From Burkholderia sp. Bp8963 (GTDB lineage Bacteria; Pseudomonadota; Gammaproteobacteria; Burkholderiales; Burkholderiaceae), in the NCBI RefSeq assembly GCF_003854275.1, contig NZ_QTQP01000010.1, forward strand, positions 62,001-126,000: a stretch of DNA of 64,000 bases, in the 5' to 3' direction. The number at the start of each line of letters is the position of its first letter. Position 1 is the first letter of the stretch. Positions 8,858 through 17,671 of this stretch are shown in pieces. The position numbers and the translations under genes are program-made. The notes under the pieces were generated by a model. That model ran no database searches. It saw nothing but the letters and a program-made list of their open reading frames with translations, and was not told the origin of the DNA.

Positions 8858-10345
8858 ATGGAAGCACTCGTGCAAGGGTTGATCGACGCCGTCAACGGCG
8901 TGTTGTGGAACTACGTGCTGATCGCGCTGCTGCTCGGCGTGGGCGCATGGTTCACGCTGCGGTTCCGGATGATCCAGCTGAAGGCGCTGTTCCTCAGCAT
9001 GCGCCTCGTCGGCAGCAAGGGCGAGCCGGGCAGCATCTCGTCGTTCCAGGCGTTCGCGACCGGCCTTGCGAGCCGCGTCGGCACCGGCAACATCGCCGGC
9101 GTCGCGGTCGCGCTGACGGTCGGCGGGCCGGGCGCGATCTTCTGGATGTGGATCACGGCCCTGGTCGGGATGTCGTCCGCGTTCGTCGAGGCGACGCTCG
9201 CGCAGATCTTCAAGGTCTCGCATCCGGACGGCTCGTTTCGCGGCGGCCCTGCGTACTACATCCAGACCGGCCTGCGCTCGCGCGGCTTCGGCGTGCTGTT
9301 TTCGCTGTCGCTGATCCTTGCGTTCGGTTTCGTGTTCAACGCGGTGCAGTCGAACGCGATCGCCGATGCGTTTCACGTGTCGTTCGGCTGGAGCCGCGCC
9401 GCAGTCGGTTTCGGCCTCGTGCTGCTGACTGCGCCGATCATTTTCGGCGGGATCCGCCGGATCGCGACCGTTGCGCAGGTGATCGTGCCGCTGATGGCGA
9501 TCGGCTACCTCGCGCTCGCGGTCTACGCGGTCGCGACGCACATCGCGATGGTGCCCGGCGTGATCGCGCTGATCGTGAAGAGCGCGTTCGGCCTCGAGCA
9601 GGCGGCGGGCGGCCTGACCGGCTATGCGGTCAGCCAGGCGATCGCGATCGGCGTGAAGCGCGGGCTGTTCTCGAACGAAGCGGGGATGGGCAGCGCGCCG
9701 AACGCGGCGGCGACGGCCAGCACCCGGCATCCGGTCACGCAGGGGCTGATCCAGATGCTCGGCGTGTTCGTCGACACGATCGTGATCTGCAGCGCGACCG
9801 CGTTCGTGATCCTGCTGTCGGGCCAGTACGAGATCGGCACCGGGATGGAAGGCGCGGCGCTCACGCAGCGTGCGATCTCGAGCCACGTCGGCGACTGGGG
9901 CGGCATCTACATGGCGGTCGCGATCTTCTTCCTCGCGTTCTCGTCGGTGATCGGCAATTACGCGTACGCGGAAGGCAACGTCGAGTTCATCACGAAGCGG
10001 CGGGGCGTGCTGCCGCTGTTCCGCATCGCGGTGCTCGGGATGGTGATGTTCGGCAGCGTCGGCCAGCTTCCGCTCGTGTGGGCGATGGCCGACACGAGCA
10101 TGGGCCTGATGGCGATCATCAACCTGATCGCGATCGTCGCGCTCGGCAAGTACGCGCACGCCGCATGGCGCGATTACCGCCGCCAGCGCGCGGCAGGCGC
10201 CACCGACCCGGTGTTCACGCGCAACACGATTCCGGAACTCGCACGCGTGCTGCCGGCCGACGTCTGGGGCGAGCACGGCCCGCTGCCGCAACGTCCGGCG
10301 GCGGCGCCCGAAGCCGGGGCCGCACCCGGCGTCGCGGTGCGCTGA
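8858..10345 (+). CDS. AGCS-family alanine/glycine:cation symporter
   Basis: The 495-residue membrane protein resembles sodium-dependent alanine/glycine symporters. Family marks include the N-terminal FRMIQLKALFLSMRLV, the conserved SSFQAFATGLASRVGTGNIA, FWMWITALVGMSSAFVEATLA, GGPAYYIQ, and KRGLFSNEAGMGSAPNAAAT. About ten hydrophobic segments are visible, and the protein should sit in the inner membrane importing small neutral amino acids. The ATG at 8858 follows AAAAGGACACTGG, a good ribosome binding site. thpR begins two bases after the stop, so the two genes are probably co-transcribed. Substrate preference between alanine and glycine cannot be read from sequence. Confidence 0.9.
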   Translation: MEALVQGLIDAVNGVLWNYVLIALLLGVGAWFTLRFRMIQLKALFLSMRLVGSKGEPGSISSFQAFATGLASRVGTGNIAGVAVALTVGGPGAIFWMWITALVGMSSAFVEATLAQIFKVSHPDGSFRGGPAYYIQTGLRSRGFGVLFSLSLILAFGFVFNAVQSNAIADAFHVSFGWSRAAVGFGLVLLTAPIIFGGIRRIATVAQVIVPLMAIGYLALAVYAVATHIAMVPGVIALIVKSAFGLEQAAGGLTGYAVSQAIAIGVKRGLFSNEAGMGSAPNAAATASTRHPVTQGLIQMLGVFVDTIVICSATAFVILLSGQYEIGTGMEGAALTQRAISSHVGDWGGIYMAVAIFFLAFSSVIGNYAYAEGNVEFITKRRGVLPLFRIAVLGMVMFGSVGQLPLVWAMADTSMGLMAIINLIAIVALGKYAHAAWRDYRRQRAAGATDPVFTRNTIPELARVLPADVWGEHGPLPQRPAAAPEAGAAPGVAVR

Positions 10346-10347
10346 CC

Positions 10348-10932
10348 ATGGACGGCGACCGGCTCCGTGCATTCGTCGCGCTGATGCCCGACGCGGCATC
10401 GCGCGATGCGTTGCACGCGTTGCCGGTCGCGCGCGGCGCGCGGCGCACGCAGCCCGAACAGCTTCACGTGACGCTCGCGTTTCTCGGCGCGATCGAGCGC
10501 GATCGGTGCGACATGCTCGCCGCGCGGCTGCCGACGCTGGCGGCCGCGAACGCGCTGCCGCGGCAGCAGGTCGAGCGGCTCGCGTGGTGGCCGAGCCTGC
10601 CGAAGGCGCGCCTGATCGTCGCGGAGCTCGGCGCCGAACCGGCGCTGGTCGCGCTGAACGATGCGCTCGTCGCGGCGTTGCGGGATCTCGGCCTGCCGAC
10701 CGAGCGCCGGCCGTTCCGGCCGCACGTGACGCTCGCGCGGCTGCCGCACTATGCGGTCGGGCAGCCCGCGCACGGCGGCGTGTTGCGCGAGCCGGTCGCG
10801 TTGCGTTTCGATGCGCTCACGCTGTTCGAGAGCCACTTGTCGCGCGACGGCGCGTCACACCGGCCGATCGTGTCGGCGGAAATCGTGCTGGCGGATAAGG
10901 GGGAGGGCGGAGAACCTGCTTGTACCAATTAG
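10348..10932 (+). CDS. thpR: RNA 2',3'-cyclic phosphodiesterase (2H family)
   Basis: The 194-residue protein has the two catalytic HxT motifs of the 2H phosphoesterases, HVTLAFLG and HVTLARLP, in mirrored halves. Enzymes of this family (formerly called 2'-5' RNA ligase) hydrolyse 2',3'-cyclic phosphates at RNA ends. FRPHVTLAR and the closing LFESHLSRDGASH segment fit ThpR specifically. The start at 10348 is two bases after the symporter stop. No separate promoter is seen, so expression probably follows the transporter. The true substrate in the cell is uncertain for this family. Confidence 0.85.
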   Translation: MDGDRLRAFVALMPDAASRDALHALPVARGARRTQPEQLHVTLAFLGAIERDRCDMLAARLPTLAAANALPRQQVERLAWWPSLPKARLIVAELGAEPALVALNDALVAALRDLGLPTERRPFRPHVTLARLPHYAVGQPAHGGVLREPVALRFDALTLFESHLSRDGASHRPIVSAEIVLADKGEGGEPACTN

Positions 10933-11060
10933 AGCAGGCTCGTGCCGGTCACGCGTGGCGCGTCGACGGGAATGGCCGACCGGGGCGGGCCGATGCTGGC
11001 GGCCGGCTGGCGGCGGCCGAAATGCCGGAATGCCCGGGGGTTGCCGCCAGCCAACAACGA

Positions 11061-12821
11061 TTACGCGGCGACCCTGTCGCTGTCGCTCACGCGTTCGACG
11101 TTGATCGTGCCGCCGTGGTACGCCGCGAGCGATTCGCGGTGCGCGATGCTGACGATCGCGGCCTGCGGCAGCCGCTCGTTGAACAGGTGATAGAGGCGCG
11201 CTTCGTTGTCTGCGTCGAGCGCGCTCGTCGCTTCGTCGAGGAACAGGAAGTCGGGCTTGTGCAGCAGCACGCGCGCGCCCGCGAGACGCTGCTGTTCGCC
11301 CGGCGACAGCACGCGCGTCCAGTGCGCGGTTTCGCCGAGCCGGTCGACATACTCCTCGAGCCGGCACGCGCGCAGCGCGTCGCGGCATGCTTCGTCGCTG
11401 AACACGTCGGCGGTGGCCGGGTAGGTGAGCGCGGCCTTCAGCGTGCCGATCGGCAGATAGCTCGTTTGCGGCACGAACATCATCCGCGCGCCGACCGGTG
11501 CGTCGATCGCGCCGTCGCCGAACGGCCACAGGCCCGCGAGCGCGCGCATGAACGTGCTCTTGCCCGAACCCGACTTGCCGATTACGAGCCAGCGCGAGCC
11601 GGGCTCGATCGTGACGGTGCCGATGTCCGCGAGCGCGTTGCCGTTCGGCAGCGCGAGCTTCAGCGACGACGTCGACAACTGCTCGCTGTCGACGTAGTGG
11701 AGGTTGATGCCGCCGTGCTCGGTCGCGGGCGACACGCTTTCCTTCAGGTGCGACGCGCCCATCACGCGCTTGAATTCGCGCAGACGGTTGACCGTCGCGC
11801 GCCATTCGACGAGGGTGCTGTAGCTGTTGATGAACCAGGAGAACGAGTCGCTGACGGTGTTGAACGCGGACGAGATCTGCATCAGCACGCCGAACGAGAA
11901 CGCGCCCGCGAAGTAGCGCGGCGCGGCGACGACGAGCGGGAAGATGATCGCGATCTGGCCGTAGAAGCTCAGCACGAACGTGAGCCGCTTCGTGTACTTC
12001 ATCACGCGCCACCAGTTGTCGCGGATCCGCATGAACAGGTTGTGCGCGTTGCCGTTCTCGGTGTTCTCGCCGTCGTAGAACGCGATCTGCTCGGCGTTCT
12101 CGCGCACGCGGATCAGCCCGAAGCGGAAATCCGCCTCGACGCGCTGCTGCTGGTAGTTGATCGACACGAGCGGATGGCCGACCTTCTGGATGATCAGCGA
12201 GCCGACCACCGCGTACAGCGCGGCTGCCCACACCATGTAGCCGGGGATCGCGATCGGCGTGCCGCCGAGCATGAACGTCAGCGCGCCCGCGAGCGACCAC
12301 AGGATCGTGATGAACGACACGAGCGTGACGACCGTCGACAGCAGGTCGAGCGACAGCGACAGCGTGGTCGTCGCGAACGACTGCAGGTCGTCGGTGATCC
12401 GCTGGTCGGGGTTGTCGGCGAGGCGGTCGCGTTCGATCCGGTAGAACGCGCGGTCGCCGAGCCACTGGCCGAGGAAGCGCTCGGTGAGCCACTGGCGCCA
12501 GCGGAAGCCGAGCATCTGCCGCAGGTAGCGGCCATACACGGCGAGGATGATGAAGCCGAACGCGAGCGCCGAGAACTGCATCAGCAGGTTCGGGAAGTCG
12601 TGGACGTCCTTCGATTGCAGTGCGTTGTAGAACTCCGCGTTCCATTTGTTGAGCCGCACGTTGATCCAGACGACGCAGAGGTTGATCACGATGATCGTGG
12701 CGAGCAGCCCCCACGCGATTTTCCATTCGGACGAGACCCAGTAGGGCTTGATGAGGCTCCACGCGGATACCGGGCGCTCGTCCTGCGGTGCGTCGTGGGC
12801 GGTGTGGGTCGATTGGGTCAT
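11061..12821 (-). CDS. Fused ABC transporter, membrane plus ATPase (ABC_membrane_2 / SbmA-YddA type)
   Basis: The 586-residue half-transporter has an N-terminal membrane domain with about six hydrophobic helices and the family-typical RWRQWLTERFLGQWL, NPDQRITDD and ISSAFNTVSDSFSWFI segments. The C-terminal ATPase has Walker A GKSGSGKST near residue 415, signature LSPGEQQRLAGARVLL near 501 and Walker B FLFLDEATSALD near 523. This domain order and these motifs match the SbmA/BacA-related YddA group, which exports or imports peptides or long-chain compounds; the substrate is unknown. The start at 12821 (MTQSTHTAH) gives a short cytosolic tail before the first helix. It points away from the thiamine genes and converges on thpR. 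Confidence 0.88.
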   Translation of the reverse strand: MTQSTHTAHDAPQDERPVSAWSLIKPYWVSSEWKIAWGLLATIIVINLCVVWINVRLNKWNAEFYNALQSKDVHDFPNLLMQFSALAFGFIILAVYGRYLRQMLGFRWRQWLTERFLGQWLGDRAFYRIERDRLADNPDQRITDDLQSFATTTLSLSLDLLSTVVTLVSFITILWSLAGALTFMLGGTPIAIPGYMVWAAALYAVVGSLIIQKVGHPLVSINYQQQRVEADFRFGLIRVRENAEQIAFYDGENTENGNAHNLFMRIRDNWWRVMKYTKRLTFVLSFYGQIAIIFPLVVAAPRYFAGAFSFGVLMQISSAFNTVSDSFSWFINSYSTLVEWRATVNRLREFKRVMGASHLKESVSPATEHGGINLHYVDSEQLSTSSLKLALPNGNALADIGTVTIEPGSRWLVIGKSGSGKSTFMRALAGLWPFGDGAIDAPVGARMMFVPQTSYLPIGTLKAALTYPATADVFSDEACRDALRACRLEEYVDRLGETAHWTRVLSPGEQQRLAGARVLLHKPDFLFLDEATSALDADNEARLYHLFNERLPQAAIVSIAHRESLAAYHGGTINVERVSDSDRVAA

Positions 12822-13053
12822 GTGCTTCCTGATGAGTAGCCGGCGCGCGCCAGGTGAAGCCGCGCGCGCCGCGGAACGGCATGCCGGGAAAAGGCGCCCA
12901 TCGCGCGGGCGTTCCGGATGGTGACCCGCGCGTCTTAAACGGCCCTTAACGGCCGGCGGTGACACGGCGGCCGGCACGTGAAACGCGTGCCGGCCTGCGG
13001 GCATTGTGCCAGACCGGCGTGCGGCATCGGTGAAATTGCCGACCGGGGACAGT

Positions 13054-13083
13054 TTGCGGCCGTTTCCGCTTTTATGGTCTAAT
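13054..13083 (+). promoter_or_regulatory. Candidate promoter for the thiamine operon
   Basis: TTGCGG at 13054-13059 and TCTAAT at 13078-13083 are 18 bases apart. They lie just ahead of the TPP riboswitch, placing the start of transcription near 13090. Confidence 0.4.
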
Positions 13084-13094
13084 GGCCGTCGACG

Positions 13095-13197
13095 AAACAG
13101 GGGTGCTTCGTGCGCAGCCGGCAGATGGTCCGGGCGGCGCGGCGAGGCTGAGAGAGACCCTTTGCACCCGATCCGGGTAATACCGGCGCGGGAAGTT
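13095..13197 (+). promoter_or_regulatory. TPP riboswitch (THI element)
   Basis: The conserved core is present in order: GGGGTGC at about 13100, GGCTGAGAGAGACCC at about 13146-13160, then GCACCCGATCCGGGTAATACC and CGGGAAG at about 13189. The first GGGTGC pairs with GCACCC. The region between the first arm and the CTGAGA loop is enlarged and GC-rich, as in many beta-proteobacterial THI elements. When bound to thiamine pyrophosphate it should repress the downstream thi genes. Confidence 0.95.
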
Positions 13198-13318
13198 TCC
13201 GATCCCGCCGGGCCGTGCTGGCTGCCTCCCCATTGCCAGCGCCCTGTCCCGCCCGGCCGGCCTTTGCTGCCGGTTTCGTCCTTTTGGGTACGCGCACTGC
13301 GCGTTACGGAAGGATGCG

Positions 13319-13432
13319 ATGACCGTTCAATCTTCAGTCTTTTGTACCACCGTCCCGCGTGCATTCGCACGGGGCCGCGCACGTGCGTCCGCACGGCACG
13401 CATGCGTGTTCCGCGAGGAGGGCGCGCGATGA
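13319..13432 (+). CDS. 37-residue leader ORF between the TPP riboswitch and thiO
   Basis: An ATG at 13319 preceded by GGAAGGATGCG opens a 37-codon frame, MTVQSSVFCTTVPRAFARG... ending REEGAR. Its stop TGA at 13430-13432 overlaps the thiO ATG at 13429 as ATGA. This arrangement is typical of translational coupling. The peptide is Arg/Ala-rich with two cysteines and is not recognised. If translated, it could link riboswitch state to thiO translation; it may equally be a chance frame in GC-rich leader RNA. Confidence 0.4.
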   Translation: MTVQSSVFCTTVPRAFARGRARASARHACVFREEGAR

Positions 13433-14565
13433 CCGTCACGAATTCCCGGCCGGATTTCGCAGTACTGGGCGGCGGCCTCGTCGGCCGCCTGATTGCATGG
13501 CGGCTGGCCGGCGACGGCCACCGGGTCGCGCTCTACGAGCGCGGCGGCCCCGACGGCGAGCAGTCGGCCGCCTGGATTGCGGCCGCGATGCTCGCGCCGC
13601 TCGCCGAGGCGGCCAGCGCGGAGCTGCTGATCACCGAGCTGGGCGCCGCGTCGCTCGCCCGGTGGCCGCAATGGCTCGCCGAGCTGCCGGAACCGGTGTT
13701 CTTCCAGCATCACGGCACGCTCGTCGTCTGGCATCACGCGGATCGCGCCGAAGCGCCGCTGTTCGAGCGGCGTGTGCGTGCGAACGCGCCGGCCGAGTTG
13801 CTCGACGGCGGCTTCGTCACGCTCGCCGGCGCGCAGGTCGACGCCGCGGAGCCCGCGCTCGCGGGCCGCTTCGCGCGCGGGCTGCTGCTGCCGCGCGAAG
13901 GCCAGCTCGACAACCGCCAGGTGCTGCGCGCGCTCGCGGCGGGCCTCGCGCAGCGCGGCGTCGACACGCACTGGCACGTCGCGATCGACGCGCACAACCG
14001 GCCCGGCGCGCACTTCACGATCGACTGCCGAGGGCTCGGCGCCAAGCCCGTGCTGCCCATGCTGCGCGGGATCCGCGGCGAGGTCGCGCGCGTGCATGCG
14101 CCGGGCATCGGGCTGACGCGGCCCGTGCGGCTTCTGCATCCGCGCTATCCGCTGTACATCGCGCCGAAACAGGATGACCTGTACGTGATCGGCGCGACCG
14201 AAGTGGAGGGCGAGGACATGTCGCCCGTCAGCGTGCGTTCCGCGCTCGAGCTGTTGAGCGCCGCGTTCTCCGTGCACCCGGCATTCGGCGAGGCGCGCAT
14301 CCTCGAGCTGAATGCGCAGTGCCGGCCGACGCTGCCCGATCATCGCCCGGCGCTGATCTGGGACGGCGCGGCGACGCTCGCGGTCAACGGCCTGTACCGG
14401 CACGGCTTCATGATCGCGCCGGAAGTCGCGCATGCCGCGGTCGCGCTCGCCGAGGCGGCGCTGACGGGCGCGCTCGGCGGCACGGGCGCGTTCGCCGCGT
14501 GGCGCGGCGCCGCGCGCTGGCCGGATCTTCTTCATCACCGCGACGACGCGCGCCAGCCGGCCTGA
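13429..14565 (+). CDS. thiO: FAD-dependent glycine oxidase of thiamine thiazole synthesis
   Basis: ThiO oxidises glycine to the imine used in thiazole formation. The 378-residue protein has an N-terminal FAD-binding motif, FAVLGGGLVGRLIAWRLAGD, and an acidic residue at the end of the second strand (ALYERGG). The C-terminal DAO-type segment contains NAQCRPTLPDHRPAL and a closing GLYRHGFMIAPEVA substrate/FAD loop. The ATG at 13429 follows a GAGGAGGG ribosome binding site and overlaps the stop of a short leader ORF. It heads a thiO-S-G-E operon under the TPP riboswitch. D-amino-acid oxidases share the fold, but the operon fixes the role. Confidence 0.92.
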   Translation: MTVTNSRPDFAVLGGGLVGRLIAWRLAGDGHRVALYERGGPDGEQSAAWIAAAMLAPLAEAASAELLITELGAASLARWPQWLAELPEPVFFQHHGTLVVWHHADRAEAPLFERRVRANAPAELLDGGFVTLAGAQVDAAEPALAGRFARGLLLPREGQLDNRQVLRALAAGLAQRGVDTHWHVAIDAHNRPGAHFTIDCRGLGAKPVLPMLRGIRGEVARVHAPGIGLTRPVRLLHPRYPLYIAPKQDDLYVIGATEVEGEDMSPVSVRSALELLSAAFSVHPAFGEARILELNAQCRPTLPDHRPALIWDGAATLAVNGLYRHGFMIAPEVAHAAVALAEAALTGALGGTGAFAAWRGAARWPDLLHHRDDARQPA

Positions 14566-14600
14566 CGCGCGCCGCCTTCCCGAATTCGACGAAGCACGCC

Positions 14601-14798
14601 ATGGATATCCAGATCAATCAACAGACCCTGATGCTGCCCGACGGCGCGACGGTTGCCGATGCGCTCGCCGCATTCGGCGCGCGGCCGCCGTACGCGGTGG
14701 CGCTGAACGGCACGTTCGTCGCGCGCACCCAGCACGCGGCGCGCGCGCTCGCGGCGGGCGACAAGCTCGACGTCGTGCACCCCGTCGCGGGCGGCTGA
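14601..14798 (+). CDS. thiS: Sulfur carrier protein ThiS
   Basis: This 65-residue ubiquitin-fold protein ends in the required Gly-Gly (HPVAGG), which is adenylated and then thiocarboxylated to deliver sulfur to ThiG. The start MDIQINQQTLMLPDGATV and the central PYAVALNGTFV strand fit the family, as does the length. It lies 35 bases after thiO and 42 bases before thiG. Confidence 0.93.
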   Translation: MDIQINQQTLMLPDGATVADALAAFGARPPYAVALNGTFVARTQHAARALAAGDKLDVVHPVAGG

Positions 14799-14840
14799 GC
14801 GCCCGCCGGTTCGTCCCCCCGACCTTTCCAGGAACACGAG

Positions 14841-15656
14841 ATGACGTCCCTCACCTCCGCCGACGCGCTGACGCTGTACGGCGAAACCTTCGCAAGCCGC
14901 GTGCTGATCGGCACGTCGCGCTATCCATCGCTGCAGTCGCTGTCCGATTCGATTGCCGCCGCGCGGCCCGGGATGGTGACGGTCGCGCTGCGCCGCCAGA
15001 TGTCGGGCGGCACCGCCGAAGCCGGTTTCTTCGACCTGCTCAAGCGTCACGCGGTGCCGCTGTTGCCGAACACGGCCGGCTGCCAGACCGTTGCCGAGGC
15101 GTTGACCACCGCGCACATGGCGCGCGAGGTGTTCGAGACCGACTGGATCAAGCTCGAGCTGATCGGCGACGACTACACGCTTCAGCCCGATCCGGTCGGT
15201 TTGATCGAGGCCGCCGCGCAGCTGGTCAAGGACGGCTTCAAGGTGCTGCCGTACTGCACCGAGGATCTCGTGATCGGCCGGCGCCTGCTCGACGTCGGCT
15301 GTGAGGCGCTGATGCCGTGGGGCGCGCCGATCGGCACCGGCAAGGGCGTCGTGAACCCGTACGGGCTGCGCGTGCTGCGCGAGCGGCTGCCGGACGTGCC
15401 GCTGATCGTCGACGCGGGGCTCGGCGTGCCGTCGCACGCGTGCGAGGTGATGGAGTGGGGCTTCGACGGCGTGCTGCTGAACACGGCCGTGTCGCAGGCG
15501 ACCCATCCGGAGATCATGGCGCGCGCGTTCGCGCAGGGCGTCGAGGCCGGCCGCGCCGCGTATCTCGCGGGGCCGATGGACGCGCGCGAAACCGCGCACG
15601 CGAGCACGCCGGTGGTCGGCATGCCGTTCTGGCACCAGGACGGAGGCGGTGCATGA
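14841..15656 (+). CDS. thiG: Thiazole synthase
   Basis: ThiG is a TIM barrel that joins 1-deoxyxylulose 5-phosphate, the glycine imine and ThiS-bound sulfur into the thiazole phosphate of thiamine. The 271-residue sequence has family segments LIGTSRYPSLQ, TVALRR, LLPNTAGCQT, DWIKLELIGDDYTLQPD (with the Schiff-base lysine), CEALMPWGAPIGTGKGV and VDAGLGVPSHACEVMEWG. The length is normal. Its stop overlaps the thiE start as ATGA, so translation is probably coupled. Confidence 0.96.
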   Translation: MTSLTSADALTLYGETFASRVLIGTSRYPSLQSLSDSIAAARPGMVTVALRRQMSGGTAEAGFFDLLKRHAVPLLPNTAGCQTVAEALTTAHMAREVFETDWIKLELIGDDYTLQPDPVGLIEAAAQLVKDGFKVLPYCTEDLVIGRRLLDVGCEALMPWGAPIGTGKGVVNPYGLRVLRERLPDVPLIVDAGLGVPSHACEVMEWGFDGVLLNTAVSQATHPEIMARAFAQGVEAGRAAYLAGPMDARETAHASTPVVGMPFWHQDGGGA

Positions 15657-16750
15657 GCGCGGGATTCGCCGCGGCATTCTGGCCGCCTGCCGACGAACTC
15701 GCGGAAGCGGCCGAACGGATCCGCGCGCGGCTCGGCGACTGGCCGCGCGCGACGGCGCCGTGGCGCCTGTGCGTCGCGCCGCCCGACGCGCTCGCGGACG
15801 GCGACGTGCTGATCGCATCGGAGGGCGACCACGCGACGCGAATGCATGCGCTGGTCGCGTCGCCCGGCGTCGCCGTGATCGAGTTCGGCGAACGCCACGC
15901 GGTGCTGCACTGCGCGGGCGAGCGCCATGCGCTCGATGCCGCGCACCCGCTCGCGGACGACTGGATCGCCGCGCTGGCCGCCTTCGTCGATTGCGGCTTT
16001 GCGCCGCTTGACGCGCTGGTGCTCGCGCTCGCGTGGCGCGACGGCGACGAGATGCGCACGGCCGACGCGTGGCCCGTCGACGCCGCGCGGTTTCCGCGTA
16101 TCGCCGGGCTGCCGGCCGCGCCCGAGCCGGCGTTCCCGCCGTGCCCGGCGCGGCTCGGGCTGTATCCGGTCGTGCCGAGCGCCGAATGGGTCGAGCGGGT
16201 GCTCGACTGCGGCGTGTTGACCGTACAGCTGCGCGTGAAAGGCGCCGCACCCGACGTGCTGCGCGCCGAGATCGCGCGCGCGGTCGCGGCGGGGCGTCGT
16301 CATCCGGATGCGCGCGTGTTCATCAACGATCACTGGCAGATCGCCGCAGATGCCGGCGCGTACGGCGTACATCTGGGCCAGGAAGACCTCGAGACCGCCG
16401 ATCTCGCCGCGATCGCGCGCGCGGGCCTGCGGCTCGGGCTGTCGAGTCACGGATATTACGAAATGTTGCGTGCGCTGTACGTGCGCCCGAGCTATCTCGC
16501 GCTCGGGCCCGTGTTTGCGACCCGGACCAAGGCTGTTGCCGCACCGCCGCAGGGGCTCGCCCGGATCGCGCGCTACGCGGCCTTCGCGGGCCCGCAGGTG
16601 CCGCTCGTCGCGATCGGCGGCGTCGCGCAGGACACCTTGCCGGCCGTACTGGCGACGGGCGTCGGCAGCGTCGCGGTGGTCAGCGCGGTGACGGGCGCCG
16701 CCGACTATCGCGCGGCGCTTGTTGCGTTGCGGCAAATGTTCACAGGATAA
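15653..16750 (+). CDS. thiE: Thiamine-phosphate synthase with an N-terminal extension resembling a ThiD remnant
   Basis: The C-terminal part (about residues 165-365) is a ThiE barrel that couples the pyrimidine and thiazole phosphates. Marks are LTVQLRVKGA, FINDHWQIAADAGAYGVHLGQEDL, LGLSSHGYYE, YLALGPVFATRTK and VPLVAIGGV. At 365 residues it is about 150 longer than usual. The N-terminal extension contains DDWIAALAAFVDCGFAPLDA, like the end of an HMP-P kinase (ThiD), but shows no clear kinase active site. It looks like a fused, decayed ThiD domain, possibly structural. The ATG overlaps the thiG stop. Confidence 0.9.
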   Translation: MSAGFAAAFWPPADELAEAAERIRARLGDWPRATAPWRLCVAPPDALADGDVLIASEGDHATRMHALVASPGVAVIEFGERHAVLHCAGERHALDAAHPLADDWIAALAAFVDCGFAPLDALVLALAWRDGDEMRTADAWPVDAARFPRIAGLPAAPEPAFPPCPARLGLYPVVPSAEWVERVLDCGVLTVQLRVKGAAPDVLRAEIARAVAAGRRHPDARVFINDHWQIAADAGAYGVHLGQEDLETADLAAIARAGLRLGLSSHGYYEMLRALYVRPSYLALGPVFATRTKAVAAPPQGLARIARYAAFAGPQVPLVAIGGVAQDTLPAVLATGVGSVAVVSAVTGAADYRAALVALRQMFTG

Positions 16751-16787
16751 TTTGACAATCGTTGACCGGACGGCCGAGGGCAGCGTC

Positions 16788-16817
16788 ACGACATGATTCC
16801 AATGCAGGCCCTATAAT
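16788..16817 (+). promoter_or_regulatory. Candidate promoter for the mla operon
   Basis: A perfect TATAAT at 16812-16817 is preceded, 18 bases upstream, by a weak -35 match, ACGACA (16788-16793). It sits 33 bases before the GTG start of mlaF. Confidence 0.5.
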
Positions 16818-16849
16818 TCGGCGTTCTGCGTAAAAGGACTGTCAGCTCC

Positions 16850-17671
16850 GTGAGCCCCTCTCCCTCCGAGACACTGCTGGAACTCCGCGACGTCGATTTC
16901 GGTTACGGCGATCGCCTCGTGCTGTCGAACCTGAACCTGCGCTTCGCGCGCGGGCAGGTGGTCGCGGTCATGGGCGGCTCGGGCTGCGGCAAGACCACCG
17001 TGCTGCGCCTGATCGGCGGGCTCGTGCGCGCGCGCCGCGGCCAGGTGCTGTTCGACGGCGCGGACGTCGGCGCCCAGACGCGCGACGGCCTGTATGCGCT
17101 GCGCCGCCAGATGGGGATGCTGTTCCAGTTCGGCGCGCTGTTCACCGACATGTCGGTGTTCGAGAACGTCGCGTTCGCGCTGCGCGAGCACACCGACCTG
17201 CCCGAGGAACTGATCCGCGATCTCGTGCTGATGAAGCTCAACGCGGTCGGCCTGCGCGGCGCGCGCGACCTGATGCCGTCCGAGGTGTCGGGCGGCATGG
17301 CGCGGCGTATTGCGCTGGCGCGCGCGATCGCGCTCGATCCGCAGCTGATCATGTACGACGAGCCGTTCGCGGGCCTCGACCCGATCTCGCTCGGCATCAC
17401 CGCGAACCTGATCCGCACGCTGAACCACGCGCTCGGCGCGACGTCGATCCTCGTCACGCACGACGTGCCGGAATCGTTCGCGATCGCCGACTACGTCTAC
17501 TTCCTGGCCAATGGCGGCGTGCTCGCGCAGGGCACCCCCGACGAGCTGCGCGCATCGACCGACCCGAGCGTGCGCCAGTTCATCGACGGCGCGCCGGACG
17601 GCCCGTTCAAATTTCATTACACGAGCCCGCCCCTTGGCGCGGACTTCGGGCTCGGCGGAGGGCGCGCATGA
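16850..17671 (+). CDS. mlaF: Phospholipid transport ABC ATPase
   Basis: MlaF powers the MlaFEDB inner membrane complex that moves phospholipids to keep outer membrane asymmetry. The 273-residue protein has Walker [10 protein letters not shown] at residues 42-50, a Q-loop [18 protein letters not shown] typical of MlaF/Ttg2A, signature VSGGMARR, Walker [14 protein letters not shown] and the switch histidine in VTHDVPE. It starts at a GTG (16850). Its end overlaps mlaE by four bases, and it heads an mlaF-E-D-A-C-B run. Confidence 0.95.
   Translation: MSPSPSETLLELRDVDFGYGDRLVLSNLNLRFARGQVVAVMGGSGCGKTTVLRLIGGLVRARRGQVLFDGADVGAQTRDGLYALRRQMGMLFQFGALFTDMSVFENVAFALREHTDLPEELIRDLVLMKLNAVGLRGARDLMPSEVSGGMARRIALARAIALDPQLIMYDEPFAGLDPISLGITANLIRTLNHALGATSILVTHDVPESFAIADYVYFLANGGVLAQGTPDELRASTDPSVRQFIDGAPDGPFKFHYTSPPLGADFGLGGGRA

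Noticed and set aside
8905-10345. Rightward alternative frame overlapping the symporter gene and leading into thpR
   Set aside because: Only the part from 10348 on is protein-like (thpR); the earlier part is a shadow of the symporter in another frame.
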